Below are positions 18,176 to 26,418 of a stretch of 64,000 nucleotides of DNA, piece by piece; within the stretch, counting starts at the first letter, position 1; each line of letters begins with the position of its first letter. Position numbers and translations under genes: made by a program. Source of the DNA: Pseudofrancisella aestuarii (GTDB lineage Bacteria > Pseudomonadota > Gammaproteobacteria > Francisellales > Francisellaceae); contig NZ_QLIS02000002.1 in NCBI RefSeq assembly GCF_003574475.2, positions 310,001 through 374,000 of the forward strand. The letters are read 5' to 3'. A model generated the notes under the pieces. That model saw only the letters and a program-made list of their open reading frames with translations. It ran no database searches and had not been told where the DNA came from.

Positions 18176-18895
18176 ATGTTTAAGAAATATTTTCTAATTA
18201 CTTTCTTTATTTTCTCGTTTTTGTTTGAAAGCGCTATAGCTATCGGAGCAGAGAGTGCTTCTGTGAATTCAAATAGTATGGATTTAATGCAAGCTAATAG
18301 TGGTAGCTCAGCTATTATAGATGAGGATAGTATTGACGAGGAACAAGGCTCTCAAGTTGATGGATATAGTAATGATGATGCTTTTGTAGGTGATAAGCTA
18401 GATGAAGATGAGGCATTTAATAAAAGTATGGATGAACCTTATTTAAGTGATGATAAGTTTGCTAAAAATATTGATGAGAATTACATTGAAGGTCAATCTT
18501 CTGCAGATATGGCAGATGATGTACAGGAAAGTGATGTAGATATGCTTGATAACAATGAAGATTCAACAGTCGGTAGCAATGTGAATGATAGAAGTGCTTA
18601 TGTTATAGGAGATGAAGAAAAGAAAGGATATAGTAATAAAAATACAAATATATTTTCACCTATAGCTAAAAGTGATGATGATTCCTATGATGACGATAAT
18701 AACTTCCTAATTAAGGATGTTACTTTTGTTTCAGCAACTAAAGATGAGGAAGGGAGATCATTTAAGGATTGTCTTATATTGAAGAAATATAGTGATGGAA
18801 CATGGGAAACATATTGTCAACCACCTAAAAAACCAGAGACTTGTTCTCAAAAAGATTGGGATGAGTTAGCAACTTTAGCTGTATTGACTTGTTAA
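18176..18895 (+). CDS. Acidic exported protein of unknown function
   Basis: About 239 aa with an N-terminal signal peptide (basic FKK, then a long hydrophobic run ending near SAIA). I prefer the ATG at 18176 to the upstream TTG at 18164, because it puts the lysines right before the hydrophobic core. Residues about 25-185 are extremely rich in Asp, Glu, Ser and Asn with few hydrophobic residues, so probably disordered. The last 55 residues differ: a strand-like VTFVSATKDEEGRSFKDC, then DGTWETYCQPP and four Cys in all, suggesting a small disulfide-bonded domain. I do not recognise a family. It ends flush against the convergent next gene. Confidence 0.65.
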   Translation: MFKKYFLITFFIFSFLFESAIAIGAESASVNSNSMDLMQANSGSSAIIDEDSIDEEQGSQVDGYSNDDAFVGDKLDEDEAFNKSMDEPYLSDDKFAKNIDENYIEGQSSADMADDVQESDVDMLDNNEDSTVGSNVNDRSAYVIGDEEKKGYSNKNTNIFSPIAKSDDDSYDDDNNFLIKDVTFVSATKDEEGRSFKDCLILKKYSDGTWETYCQPPKKPETCSQKDWDELATLAVLTC

Positions 18896-19660
18896 TTAGT
18901 CTTTTTTGAATTCAGTAATTTGTTTTTTAAGCTCTTCTAGACTAATTCGATTTGAATTTTTCCTTGGAGATAAATTTTTATCATCTTGTTTTTTTATAGC
19001 GTAGCCGTATAAAGCTTCTATTTCGAGCTGTAGGCTTTCATGTAGATTCTTTAAGAATTTATCCCATCTATTTTTCCCAGTTAGGTATATGTGCATTTTA
19101 TTGTCTGCCAGGGGCTCATTAAGCGCTCTTAAGTCTTCAAATAAAGTGGAGTGATTTTCATAAGTAAGAGTGATTTTATCAGACTCTATGGCAGGGTTTT
19201 TATAGATGCTATTTTGTAATAAATTTCCCCAGGTTAATATGTCGATCATTTTATTTGTATGTGGTAGATCATCTATCTCTTTAAAAGCTTTGTTTATACT
19301 TAAAAAAGATTTGTCACCAAATGTTGAAAATAGAAGTATTCCATCATTATCTAACTTTTGATAATAGTTATTTAACTCTTCTGAAATATTATCTGTTAGG
19401 TGGATAGTAGAGTTAGAAATAATAATATTAAAGACTGATTCTTCATCATCTTCAAAAAGTATATCTGCATTAGGAAAGCGAGCTTTTAAATTTTTAATAT
19501 AATCATTATCGGTATATCCAACTGCTAATATCTTTTCTGGAAAAAGTTTAATAAAATCTAACCTTTTTAGTAATCTTAAAGCTATCTCATTTTTTATAAA
19601 TGAGTTTTTTCGAAGCTTTCTATTGGTAAGTATCTTTTTGAATAAGCTATAATTGAACAT
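18896..19660 (-). CDS. BioC/NDUFAF5-like methyltransferase-fold protein, SAM motif degenerate
   Basis: A 254-aa protein whose layout resembles the BioC / NDUFAF5 group of class I methyltransferases: an N-terminal helix with RLLKRLDFIKLFPEKILAVG, a strand FNIIISNSTIHLTDN matching the usual LVxSSLxLHW block, LDNDGILLFSTFGDKSF matching LxPxGxxxFxxFG, and a later LFEDLRAL block. The glycine-rich SAM motif I, normally DxGxGxG, reads AVGYTDNDYI, so SAM binding is doubtful. The C-terminal 40 residues are charged. It is divergent from comF, 24 bases apart, as bioC or bioH relatives often are. A true malonyl-ACP methyltransferase role is not supported. Confidence 0.6.
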   Translation of the reverse strand: MFNYSLFKKILTNRKLRKNSFIKNEIALRLLKRLDFIKLFPEKILAVGYTDNDYIKNLKARFPNADILFEDDEESVFNIIISNSTIHLTDNISEELNNYYQKLDNDGILLFSTFGDKSFLSINKAFKEIDDLPHTNKMIDILTWGNLLQNSIYKNPAIESDKITLTYENHSTLFEDLRALNEPLADNKMHIYLTGKNRWDKFLKNLHESLQLEIEALYGYAIKKQDDKNLSPRKNSNRISLEELKKQITEFKKD

Positions 19661-19684
19661 AAAAATAATTTACATAGTCTCTAT

Positions 19685-20353
19685 TTGAAAAGTATAAAAG
19701 AATTACTTGTAAATATAAAACAATTATTACTTAAGCAGAGTTGTGCTTTATGTAAACAAAGTAGTAATTGTTTAGTTTGTGATTACTGTTTTAAAGATTT
19801 GGAAAAACAGCTTTCTTTTAATAAAGATCAAATAATTTTAGATGATGAGTATGATTATTATCATTTGTTTAATTATTCAAAAGAGATTCAACTTTTATTA
19901 AAAAAACTAAAGTTCAATAAAGATGTATTGGTAATCTCAATTTTTGAGACACTAATCTATAAGTGGTGGGAAGATTCCGCTAAAGAATATTTAAATGAAG
20001 TAGATGAAATAATTGTAGTTCCTATACATAGATTTAGGTATTTGTATCGTGGATTTAATCAGTCTGAGTTATTAGCAAATAAATTAGCAGATTGTATAAA
20101 TATAGAACCTAATTTTAAAGCATGTAAGAGAAAGAAATATACAAAGGCACAAGCCAAATCATCAAAAAAAGATAGGGAAATGCAGATAAAAAATGTATTT
20201 GAACTAACTCAAAGTATTAAATCAAAACATTTAGTTGTGTTTGATGATGTTTTCACTACTGGCTCTACTTTAAAAGAGCTCATTAAGACAGTAAAATTGT
20301 CTGGAGATATAAAAAAAATCAGTATAGTAGCTTTAGTAAAGGCTGGGCTATAA
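19685..20353 (+). CDS. ComF-family phosphoribosyltransferase-like protein
   Basis: The 222-aa protein belongs to the ComF/GntX group, linked to DNA uptake in competent bacteria (in Francisella natural competence is known, but the role of this protein is by family only). The N-terminus has a zinc-ribbon-like cluster with Cys at 20, 23, 29, 32 and 35. The C-terminal phosphoribosyltransferase-type domain has VVPIHRFRYLYRGFNQSELLA and the PRPP-binding loop VVFDDVFTTGSTL near residue 183. The start is a TTG at 19685; no ATG is available nearby. It ends 2 bases before the convergent HIT gene. Confidence 0.88.
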   Translation: MKSIKELLVNIKQLLLKQSCALCKQSSNCLVCDYCFKDLEKQLSFNKDQIILDDEYDYYHLFNYSKEIQLLLKKLKFNKDVLVISIFETLIYKWWEDSAKEYLNEVDEIIVVPIHRFRYLYRGFNQSELLANKLADCINIEPNFKACKRKKYTKAQAKSSKKDREMQIKNVFELTQSIKSKHLVVFDDVFTTGSTLKELIKTVKLSGDIKKISIVALVKAGL

Positions 20354-20355
20354 TT

Positions 20356-20694
20356 TTAAACAGGCATACTTTTTTTAATTGTCCCTCCAAGAATATGTGC
20401 GTGTATATGGAAAACCACTTGCCCACCTTCTTTACCTGTGTTTATTATAGTTTTAAATCCTTTTAAACCTAGCTGCTTAGCAACCTTAGGTATAGATATC
20501 ATTAATTTCCCCATTATTTCTTCATGACTATCATTTAGATCATTGAGGCTTGAAATATGTTGTTTAGGGATAACAAGCACGTGTGTTTCTGCTGCTGGGT
20601 TTATATCATTAAAAGCTAAAATGTCTGTATCCTCATAGACTTTTTGACAAGGGATTTCCTCATTTATTATTTTACAAAAAATACAGTCTGACAT
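20356..20694 (-). CDS. hinT: HIT-family (HinT-type) purine nucleoside phosphoramidase
   Basis: A 112-aa HIT protein, the usual HinT length. HinT proteins hydrolyse AMP-linked phosphoramidates such as AMP-lysine. The N-terminus CIFCKIINEEIPCQKVYED is characteristic, with two Cys that could bind zinc. The active-site triad HIHAH lies at residues 96-100 (His96, His98, His100), followed by ILGG. It is 4 bases downstream of ubiB on the same strand and probably sits at the end of the ubi operon. In E. coli hinT lies elsewhere, so the link to ubiquinone genes is positional only. Confidence 0.93.
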   Translation of the reverse strand: MSDCIFCKIINEEIPCQKVYEDTDILAFNDINPAAETHVLVIPKQHISSLNDLNDSHEEIMGKLMISIPKVAKQLGLKGFKTIINTGKEGGQVVFHIHAHILGGTIKKSMPV

Positions 20695-20698
20695 TTTA

Positions 20699-22363
20699 TT
20701 ACCTCTCTTTTTTTAATATATAGTAAATAATAGAAATTATTCCGATACTTAAAATACTTGAATTATTATTTTTAATAAAAGTTTGTAAGTTTAATAATAG
20801 TTCTGAATCTGAATTGATGCTATAAAATGCACCAGCACCAGCAAGTATTGAGCCTAGAATTAAAAAGAATTTACTTTTTGAAGACTGAACAGTTTTGTTT
20901 AGCTCTATTTCATTAAAGTTTTTATTTGCTCTTAGACTATTCTGTGTATGTTGCAGAATTTCAAAAATAACATCAGGTATTTCTGGCAATTTTTCACTAA
21001 CTTTAGGTAAATGTTCTTGTGTGCGGCGGATGAAACCTTTTACCCCAACATGTTCTCTCATCCATTTTTCTAGGATAGGGCGGGACGTCTCCCATAGATT
21101 TAATTCAGGATATAGTTGACGACCAAGTCCTTCTATATTTATTAAGGTTTTTTGTAGTAATATAAGCTGAGGCTGAACCTCCATATTAAATCTTCTAGCA
21201 ACTTGGAATAGTCTCATTAATGTATAACCAAGAGATATTTCTTTGATTGGTTTCTCAAAAATGGGTTCGCAAACTGTCCGTATAGCAGACTCAAGCGCAT
21301 CAACCCTAGTGTCTGCAGGAACCCAGCCGGATTCAATATGCAGTTCAGCTACTTTTTTATAATCTCTCTTAAAGAAAGCTAAGAAGTTTCCTGCTAAATA
21401 TTGTTGATCATCTCTATTCAGAGTTCCCACTATCCCAAAATCTATAGAGATATATTTAGGATCATTAGGGTTAGTTGCATCAATAAATAAGTTTCCAGGG
21501 TGCATATCTGCATGGAAAAAGCAGTCTCTGAATACTTGCGTATAAAATATTTGCACGCCTCTTTCAGCAAGCAATTTTCTATCAATCCCTAAAGCATCTA
21601 GCTTACTTATATCTGAGATACTAAGACCATCAACCTCTTCCATAACCATTACTTTAGAAGACGTATAGTCCCAATAAATTTTAGGTATATATTGGATATC
21701 ACTATTTTCGAAATTTCTTCTTAATTGAGAAGCATTGGCAGCCTCTCTTAATAGATCTATTTCATCCAAGAGACTTTGGTTTATTTCATTTACAACCTCG
21801 ATGGGCTTAAATCTTTTTAAATTAGGGAATATAGCTGAAATAAGCTTGGCAACGGTTAGCATTAATGCTGTATCAAGTTTAAGAATTTTGTGAATATTTG
21901 GTCTTAAAACTTTAACCACAACTTTATTATTATTATGTAATATGGCTCTATGAACTTGAGCAATTGATGCAGAAGCTAATGGATTTTCATCAAAATATTT
22001 GAATGCTTCGCTAATTGGTTTTTTTATAGATTTTTCTATTTGTAAAATAGCTATTTTCCCAGAGAAAGGCGGGACATCATCTTGGAGTCGAGCAATTTCT
22101 TCTATAGCTTTTGGTGGTAAGATATCTTGCCTAGTGGATAAAGCTTGCCCGAACTTCACAAATATAGGACCTAGCCTTTCAAGAGCTATTCGAAGTCTAA
22201 CTCCATGATCACTTTTCCTATTACTTCTAACATAATTAAAAGGGTTAAAATAAATGAAAAATCTTAAAGATCTAATTTGAGTAGCTCTTATAGGTTCATT
22301 TAATAAGCAGTATCTATTAACTATATAAAATATATAAACTAGTCTTAGCCATTTTTTAATCAT
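20699..22363 (-). CDS. ubiB: Ubiquinone biosynthesis protein UbiB
   Basis: A membrane-anchored atypical protein kinase-like ATPase (ADCK/Coq8 family) needed for ubiquinone synthesis. The family's KxGQ motif is KFGQ at 70-73, the Ala-rich nucleotide loop is ASASIAQVHRA, and the metal-binding DFG equivalent is DFGIVGTL. Two C-terminal transmembrane helices are clear (about 500-520 and 530-550). The 554-aa length matches E. coli UbiB. Its start overlaps ubiJ by 8 bases. With ubiJ and ubiE this is the same order as in E. coli. Confidence 0.96.
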   Translation of the reverse strand: MIKKWLRLVYIFYIVNRYCLLNEPIRATQIRSLRFFIYFNPFNYVRSNRKSDHGVRLRIALERLGPIFVKFGQALSTRQDILPPKAIEEIARLQDDVPPFSGKIAILQIEKSIKKPISEAFKYFDENPLASASIAQVHRAILHNNNKVVVKVLRPNIHKILKLDTALMLTVAKLISAIFPNLKRFKPIEVVNEINQSLLDEIDLLREAANASQLRRNFENSDIQYIPKIYWDYTSSKVMVMEEVDGLSISDISKLDALGIDRKLLAERGVQIFYTQVFRDCFFHADMHPGNLFIDATNPNDPKYISIDFGIVGTLNRDDQQYLAGNFLAFFKRDYKKVAELHIESGWVPADTRVDALESAIRTVCEPIFEKPIKEISLGYTLMRLFQVARRFNMEVQPQLILLQKTLINIEGLGRQLYPELNLWETSRPILEKWMREHVGVKGFIRRTQEHLPKVSEKLPEIPDVIFEILQHTQNSLRANKNFNEIELNKTVQSSKSKFFLILGSILAGAGAFYSINSDSELLLNLQTFIKNNNSSILSIGIISIIYYILKKER

Positions 22364-22943
22364 TAGCAGAACCTTTTAGTAATTTTAGCTTAGCCTCTAG
22401 CCTATCAGTTGCTTGCTTTAATTTTTGTACTTCTCTATAAAAAATATTTATTTCATTTTTTGAAATTAAGTATTTTTTTTCTTCAGTTAGATATTCTTTT
22501 ATATCTGTAATTGATTCATTTTTTGAAACTTTTATAAAATTTTTTGCTTTTTTAAACGGTATCTCTATGGCATTTGCAAAAATAGGATTAGTAACAGAAG
22601 ATATACGATATATTACATCAATATCTATCGAACTAAAGAAACTATAAAATTGTTTTAATTCTGATAAACTCCCTTGATAATCAAGCTTTTTATCAATAAG
22701 TAGTTCTTGTAGATTTTTATTAAATAAAAGCTCGACAATATAGGCTAATTTTCCACTTATAACATTTGGTGATTTTAAATTTGAAGCTGTTACTTTTTTA
22801 TTATTTATTGTAAAAGTAGTTATTATATCTAAATCGGTTATATATATACTCAATGATTTATTTTCTAGCTTTGATAATGCAAATGGGATCTGGGGGTCAA
22901 GATTTAATAAAAGATTAAGAGCATTATTTAAACTATCAGTCAT
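22356..22943 (-). CDS. ubiJ: Ubiquinone biosynthesis accessory factor UbiJ
   Basis: A 195-aa protein with an N-terminal SCP2 lipid-binding domain (about 1-110, with LDPQIPFALSKLENKSLSIYI and a later GKLAYIVELLF) and a C-terminal helical part with a coiled coil (LKQATDRLEAKLKLLKG). UbiJ organises the soluble Ubi metabolon and shields the hydrophobic intermediates. Sequence similarity in this family is low and the call leans on its place between ubiE (2-base gap) and ubiB (8-base overlap), where E. coli ubiJ lies. Confidence 0.88.
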   Translation of the reverse strand: MTDSLNNALNLLLNLDPQIPFALSKLENKSLSIYITDLDIITTFTINNKKVTASNLKSPNVISGKLAYIVELLFNKNLQELLIDKKLDYQGSLSELKQFYSFFSSIDIDVIYRISSVTNPIFANAIEIPFKKAKNFIKVSKNESITDIKEYLTEEKKYLISKNEINIFYREVQKLKQATDRLEAKLKLLKGSAND

Positions 22944-22945
22944 AA

Positions 22946-23698
22946 TTAGTATTTATATCCTGTATGTAATGCAACTATTCCACCAGTCATATTTTGATAT
23001 TCAGCGTCATCAAAACCAGCTTGTAACATCATTTGCTTTAATGTTTCTTGATCAGGGTGTTTACGTATAGACTCTGCTAAGTATTTATAGCTTTCAGCAT
23101 CTTGAGTGATTACTTTTCCCATGAAAGGAAGAGCTTTGAAAGAATATTCATCATATATTTTTGATAATAAAGGGACAATCGGTTTAGAGAACTCTAACAC
23201 TAAAAGTTTTCCACCTGGTTTCAAAACTCTATACATTGATGTTAGAGCTTTTTCTTTATCTGTAACATTTCTTAATCCAAATGATATAGTTATGCAATCA
23301 AAATAATTATCTGGAAATGGCAGACTTTCAGCATTTGCTTGGATATATTCTATATTGCCAACACATCCTTTATTTGTAAGCTTTTCCTTTCCAACCTCTA
23401 ACATGGATGAATTTATATCACTAAGAATGACTTTTCCATTATCTCCAACAAGTTGACAGAACTTATAAGCTAAATCACCGGTACCACCAGCTAGATCAAG
23501 AACTCTATCACCTTTGCGAATTCCAGCTTTTGCAACAGTAGTTTTTTTCCATAGTCTATGAATGCCAAAAGACATCATGTCATTCATTAAGTCATATTTG
23601 GCTGCAACTGAGTGAAAAACACCAGCCACTTTTTTTTGTTTATCTTCCCATGCTACTTCTGAGAATCCAAAGTCAGTAGTTTTTTTATTATCAGACAT
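22946..23698 (-). CDS. ubiE: Ubiquinone/menaquinone C-methyltransferase UbiE
   Basis: SAM-dependent C-methyltransferase of ubiquinone (and demethylmenaquinone) synthesis. Motif [13 protein letters not shown] lies at residues 66-77. The UbiE signature blocks follow: [17 protein letters not shown] near the N-terminus, [17 protein letters not shown] and [12 protein letters not shown]. The last block [12 protein letters not shown] is the typical C-terminus. The 250-aa length is standard. It heads the ubiE-ubiJ-ubiB-hinT run and is divergent from glk. Confidence 0.97.
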   Translation of the reverse strand: MSDNKKTTDFGFSEVAWEDKQKKVAGVFHSVAAKYDLMNDMMSFGIHRLWKKTTVAKAGIRKGDRVLDLAGGTGDLAYKFCQLVGDNGKVILSDINSSMLEVGKEKLTNKGCVGNIEYIQANAESLPFPDNYFDCITISFGLRNVTDKEKALTSMYRVLKPGGKLLVLEFSKPIVPLLSKIYDEYSFKALPFMGKVITQDAESYKYLAESIRKHPDQETLKQMMLQAGFDDAEYQNMTGGIVALHTGYKY

Positions 23699-23790
23699 TC
23701 AAATAGTTATTAGATATTTATAGTATGCTATTATAACAAAATATAGGGGCTTTTCATTCTATATGAATAACAAAAAAGGAACTTAATATT

Positions 23791-24804
23791 ATGTATATCT
23801 TATCTGGTGATATTGGTGGTACAAATACAAGATTGCAAGTATCAACGTTAGAGAATGGTAAAACAGAACATGTTACGATAAAAAAATATAAAGGCGCTGA
23901 TTTTAAATGTCTTTCAGATGTTATAGATACATTTTTGGAAGAAATTGGACTAAAAGGGCAGATTGACTCTGTTTGTTTGGCGGTAGCTGGTTTTGTTGTT
24001 AATGGAGAGGTTGAGCTCACTAATCTGCCTTGGATGGTTTCTGAATTATATGTTGCAGAAGGTTTAGGAATTGATAGATCTAAAGTAAAAGTAATAAATG
24101 ATTTTGAAGCTATTGGTTATGGAATAGAAAACTTAGATAAGGAAAAAGATTTATATACTTTGCAAGAAGGGAACTATGACGAAGAAAGTTTATGTGCTGT
24201 TATAGGTGCGGGAACGGGTCTTGGTATGTGTCTTGCAGCTTATCATAATGGTAAAACAAAAGTTTATAAAACTGAGGGTGGACATGTAGATTTTTCACCA
24301 GTAGATGATGAACAAATTGAGCTTTTTAGATTTATGAAAAAGACTCTACATAGAGTCTCGCCAGAAAGATTCTGTAGTGGTTATGGTATCTATAATATTT
24401 ACAAATATGTGATTACACAGCCATTATATGGTCAGCCAGAATCATCTTCTTTAAGAAGAGAATTATTTAACGTATCCGACGTTGATAAAGCAGCATTAAT
24501 AGTTAAATATGCTGTCGAGCATAAAGACCCATCAGCGCTTAGAGCAGTTGATATATTCTTAAGCATATATGGAGCAACAGCAGGTAATTTGGCGTTAACT
24601 AGCTTACCTTTTAGAGGTTTATATATTGCGGGAGGTATAGCGCCTAGATTAGTTAAACAAATAATAGAAGGGAAGTTTCTTCAAAAATTTAGAGATAAGG
24701 GAAGAATATCTAATATGATGAAAGATTTCCCTATCCATATTATTACAAATACAGATGTTGGACTAATTGGGGCGCGAACTTACGCTGCTAGTCTTGTGAA
24801 GTAG
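23791..24804 (+). CDS. glk: Glucokinase
   Basis: ATP-dependent phosphorylation of glucose to glucose-6-phosphate. The 337-aa protein is the proteobacterial Glk type rather than the ROK type: the phosphate-binding SGDIGGTNTRLQV at 4-16, VINDFEAIGYG (about 101-111), the ATP-site GAGTGLGMCLA and EGGHVDFSP. AAGGAAC precedes the ATG. Pgi, which uses the product, is elsewhere in this window. The 3' end overlaps the convergent small membrane protein by 17 bases. Confidence 0.95.
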   Translation: MYILSGDIGGTNTRLQVSTLENGKTEHVTIKKYKGADFKCLSDVIDTFLEEIGLKGQIDSVCLAVAGFVVNGEVELTNLPWMVSELYVAEGLGIDRSKVKVINDFEAIGYGIENLDKEKDLYTLQEGNYDEESLCAVIGAGTGLGMCLAAYHNGKTKVYKTEGGHVDFSPVDDEQIELFRFMKKTLHRVSPERFCSGYGIYNIYKYVITQPLYGQPESSSLRRELFNVSDVDKAALIVKYAVEHKDPSALRAVDIFLSIYGATAGNLALTSLPFRGLYIAGGIAPRLVKQIIEGKFLQKFRDKGRISNMMKDFPIHIITNTDVGLIGARTYAASLVK

Positions 24805-25138
24805 TTTTTTCCGTAATTTCTTCTATATTCTCATTATTTTTGTTCTGAGAAACTGATTTTTTTTCTTTATATTTTTTTATCCCCTTCATAATAAATATAG
24901 ATAAAATTGTTATTGTTCCAGCTATTATAATAGCTATATAAAATGATAAAAATAAGAAAAATATTAGAGCTAGAATTATTATTTCAGCTATACAAAAAAC
25001 AGAAAGGATCATCACTAAAAACAAATTGCCTAAAGATTTTTTACAAGAGTATAAACTTAATTTCTTTTTGGAAATTTCTTTATTATTTTGTTGTAATTGA
25101 GTTTCTTTGTTTTCTTCATTCATTATGATTTTCTTCAT
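24788..25138 (-). CDS. Small two-helix membrane protein of unknown function
   Basis: A 116-aa protein with a charged, Gln/Asn/Lys-rich N-terminus, two closely spaced hydrophobic helices (about 36-60 and 64-86) and a polar C-terminal tail of Lys, Glu, Asn and Thr. Both ends therefore probably face the same side. An alternative start at Met6 (25123) is equally possible. I recognise no family; the shape is a helical hairpin. It is convergent with glk, with 17 bases of overlap, and lies 57 bases from yciB. Confidence 0.5.
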   Translation of the reverse strand: MKKIIMNEENKETQLQQNNKEISKKKLSLYSCKKSLGNLFLVMILSVFCIAEIIILALIFFLFLSFYIAIIIAGTITILSIFIMKGIKKYKEKKSVSQNKNNENIEEITEKTTSQD

Positions 25139-25195
25139 TAAATATAAAAATATAAATTGATTATATTATAGCTATTTTAAATTATAAATGGAGTT

Positions 25196-25726
25196 CTATT
25201 TTTTTATATGTTTTGAAAGATAAGCTACTTGTATAACCATAAATATTATTGTTAAGCCAATAATTCCAAATAATTTAAAATTCATCCAAGTATTAGTGGA
25301 GCAGAAGTAAGCAACAAACATATTTATCGTTCCTAGTACTAGAAAGTATATTCCCCACATGTTATTTAAGATCTTCCATTTTTTATGTTCTAAATCCATG
25401 GAACTACCTAATAATTTTTCTATTGGTGTTTGTTTCATAGTATAAGTAGTAATTATAAATCCTGATCCTAGTAACCAATTTATTATAGAGACTTTCCATT
25501 TTATAAATTCTTCATTATGAAAATATAGAGTTGCACCACCAAAAATCACAACCAATATGGCGATTACAACTTGAGTGTAAGGAATCTTTTTATGCATAAT
25601 ATATTCAAAAATTACTTGAGCAATAGTTATTATTATTAGTGCTGCAGTAGCATAGAAGATGTCATAAATTTTGTATACTGCAAAAAAAGCTATAGCAGGT
25701 AAAAAGTCATTAAGCATTTTATTCAT
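25196..25726 (-). CDS. yciB: Inner-membrane protein YciB (septation protein A)
   Basis: A 176-aa polytopic membrane protein of the YciB/IspA (intracellular septation) family, involved in cell-envelope and septum integrity. The N-terminus LNDFLPAIAFFAVYKIYDIFYATA is highly typical, as are the IITIAQVIFEYI segment, the gap with PYTQ, and LLGSSMDLEHKKWKILNNMWG. About five helices can be counted. It is divergent from the yciO-like gene, which is reminiscent of the yci gene neighbourhood in enterobacteria. Confidence 0.92.
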   Translation of the reverse strand: MNKMLNDFLPAIAFFAVYKIYDIFYATAALIIITIAQVIFEYIMHKKIPYTQVVIAILVVIFGGATLYFHNEEFIKWKVSIINWLLGSGFIITTYTMKQTPIEKLLGSSMDLEHKKWKILNNMWGIYFLVLGTINMFVAYFCSTNTWMNFKLFGIIGLTIIFMVIQVAYLSKHIKK

Positions 25727-25779
25727 TTTTAAGTAGTAAATGAAATTAATATGTATAATAGATTAGAAGTATAACTTAT

Positions 25780-26412
25780 ATGAATAATTTTATGAATAAG
25801 TTACTAGAAATAAATAGTTATGGTAACAATGATAATGCCTTTGAAGAAATTGTAAGTGTTCTTGATAATGATGGAGTAGTAGCTATACCAACAGATTCAG
25901 GATACTCTCTAGCATGTAAAATGAAATCTAAAAGAGCGATAGATAAGATAAGAAAAATTAGAGATTTAGACAGTGAACATAATTTTACTTTGGTCTGTAA
26001 GGATTTATCAGAAATATCAGAATATGCAAAGGTAGATAATAATGCTTATAGAATATTAAAAAGATGTACTCCTGGAGCATATACTTTTATATTACTAGCT
26101 ACAAAGAAAGTTTCATCATTACTAGTCAAAAAAAATAAGAAAACAGTAGGGATTAGAGTTCCAACTCATTATATTCCATTAAATATTATTGCAAGAATAG
26201 GGGAGCCATTAGTTACTAGCTCTTTTATTTTACCAGGTGAACAAAATGTTGTTACAGATTGCTCAGAAGTTAGTAATACCATCATGAACAATATAGATTT
26301 AGTTGTTGAATCTGAGTATTGTGGCTTTGAATCAACAACTGTTGTTGATATGTTAGAAATGCCTTTTAGTATTCTTCGAGAAGGTGCTGGTGATATAGAT
26401 AATATAGTTTAA
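25780..26412 (+). CDS. YciO/Sua5-family threonylcarbamoyl-AMP synthase-like protein
   Basis: The 210-aa protein has the YrdC fold that binds ATP, threonine and bicarbonate. VVAIPTDSGYSLACKMKSKRAIDKI (about 33-57) is the family signature; KxR and SxN positions further on correspond to LVCKDLSEIS, GIRVPTH and PLVTSSF. It is closer to YciO than to TsaC, since YciO proteins have this length and the DSGYSL version of the motif. YciO activity in t6A synthesis is weak or debated, so the main cellular TsaC may be elsewhere. It ends next to a convergent transporter. Confidence 0.85.
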   Translation: MNNFMNKLLEINSYGNNDNAFEEIVSVLDNDGVVAIPTDSGYSLACKMKSKRAIDKIRKIRDLDSEHNFTLVCKDLSEISEYAKVDNNAYRILKRCTPGAYTFILLATKKVSSLLVKKNKKTVGIRVPTHYIPLNIIARIGEPLVTSSFILPGEQNVVTDCSEVSNTIMNNIDLVVESEYCGFESTTVVDMLEMPFSILREGAGDIDNIV

Positions 26413-26418
26413 TACTAA

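Noticed and set aside
25196-25726. yciB as part of a tryptophan-linked or toxin module
   Set aside because: Neighbours are glk, a small membrane protein and a yciO-like gene; nothing supports such a module.
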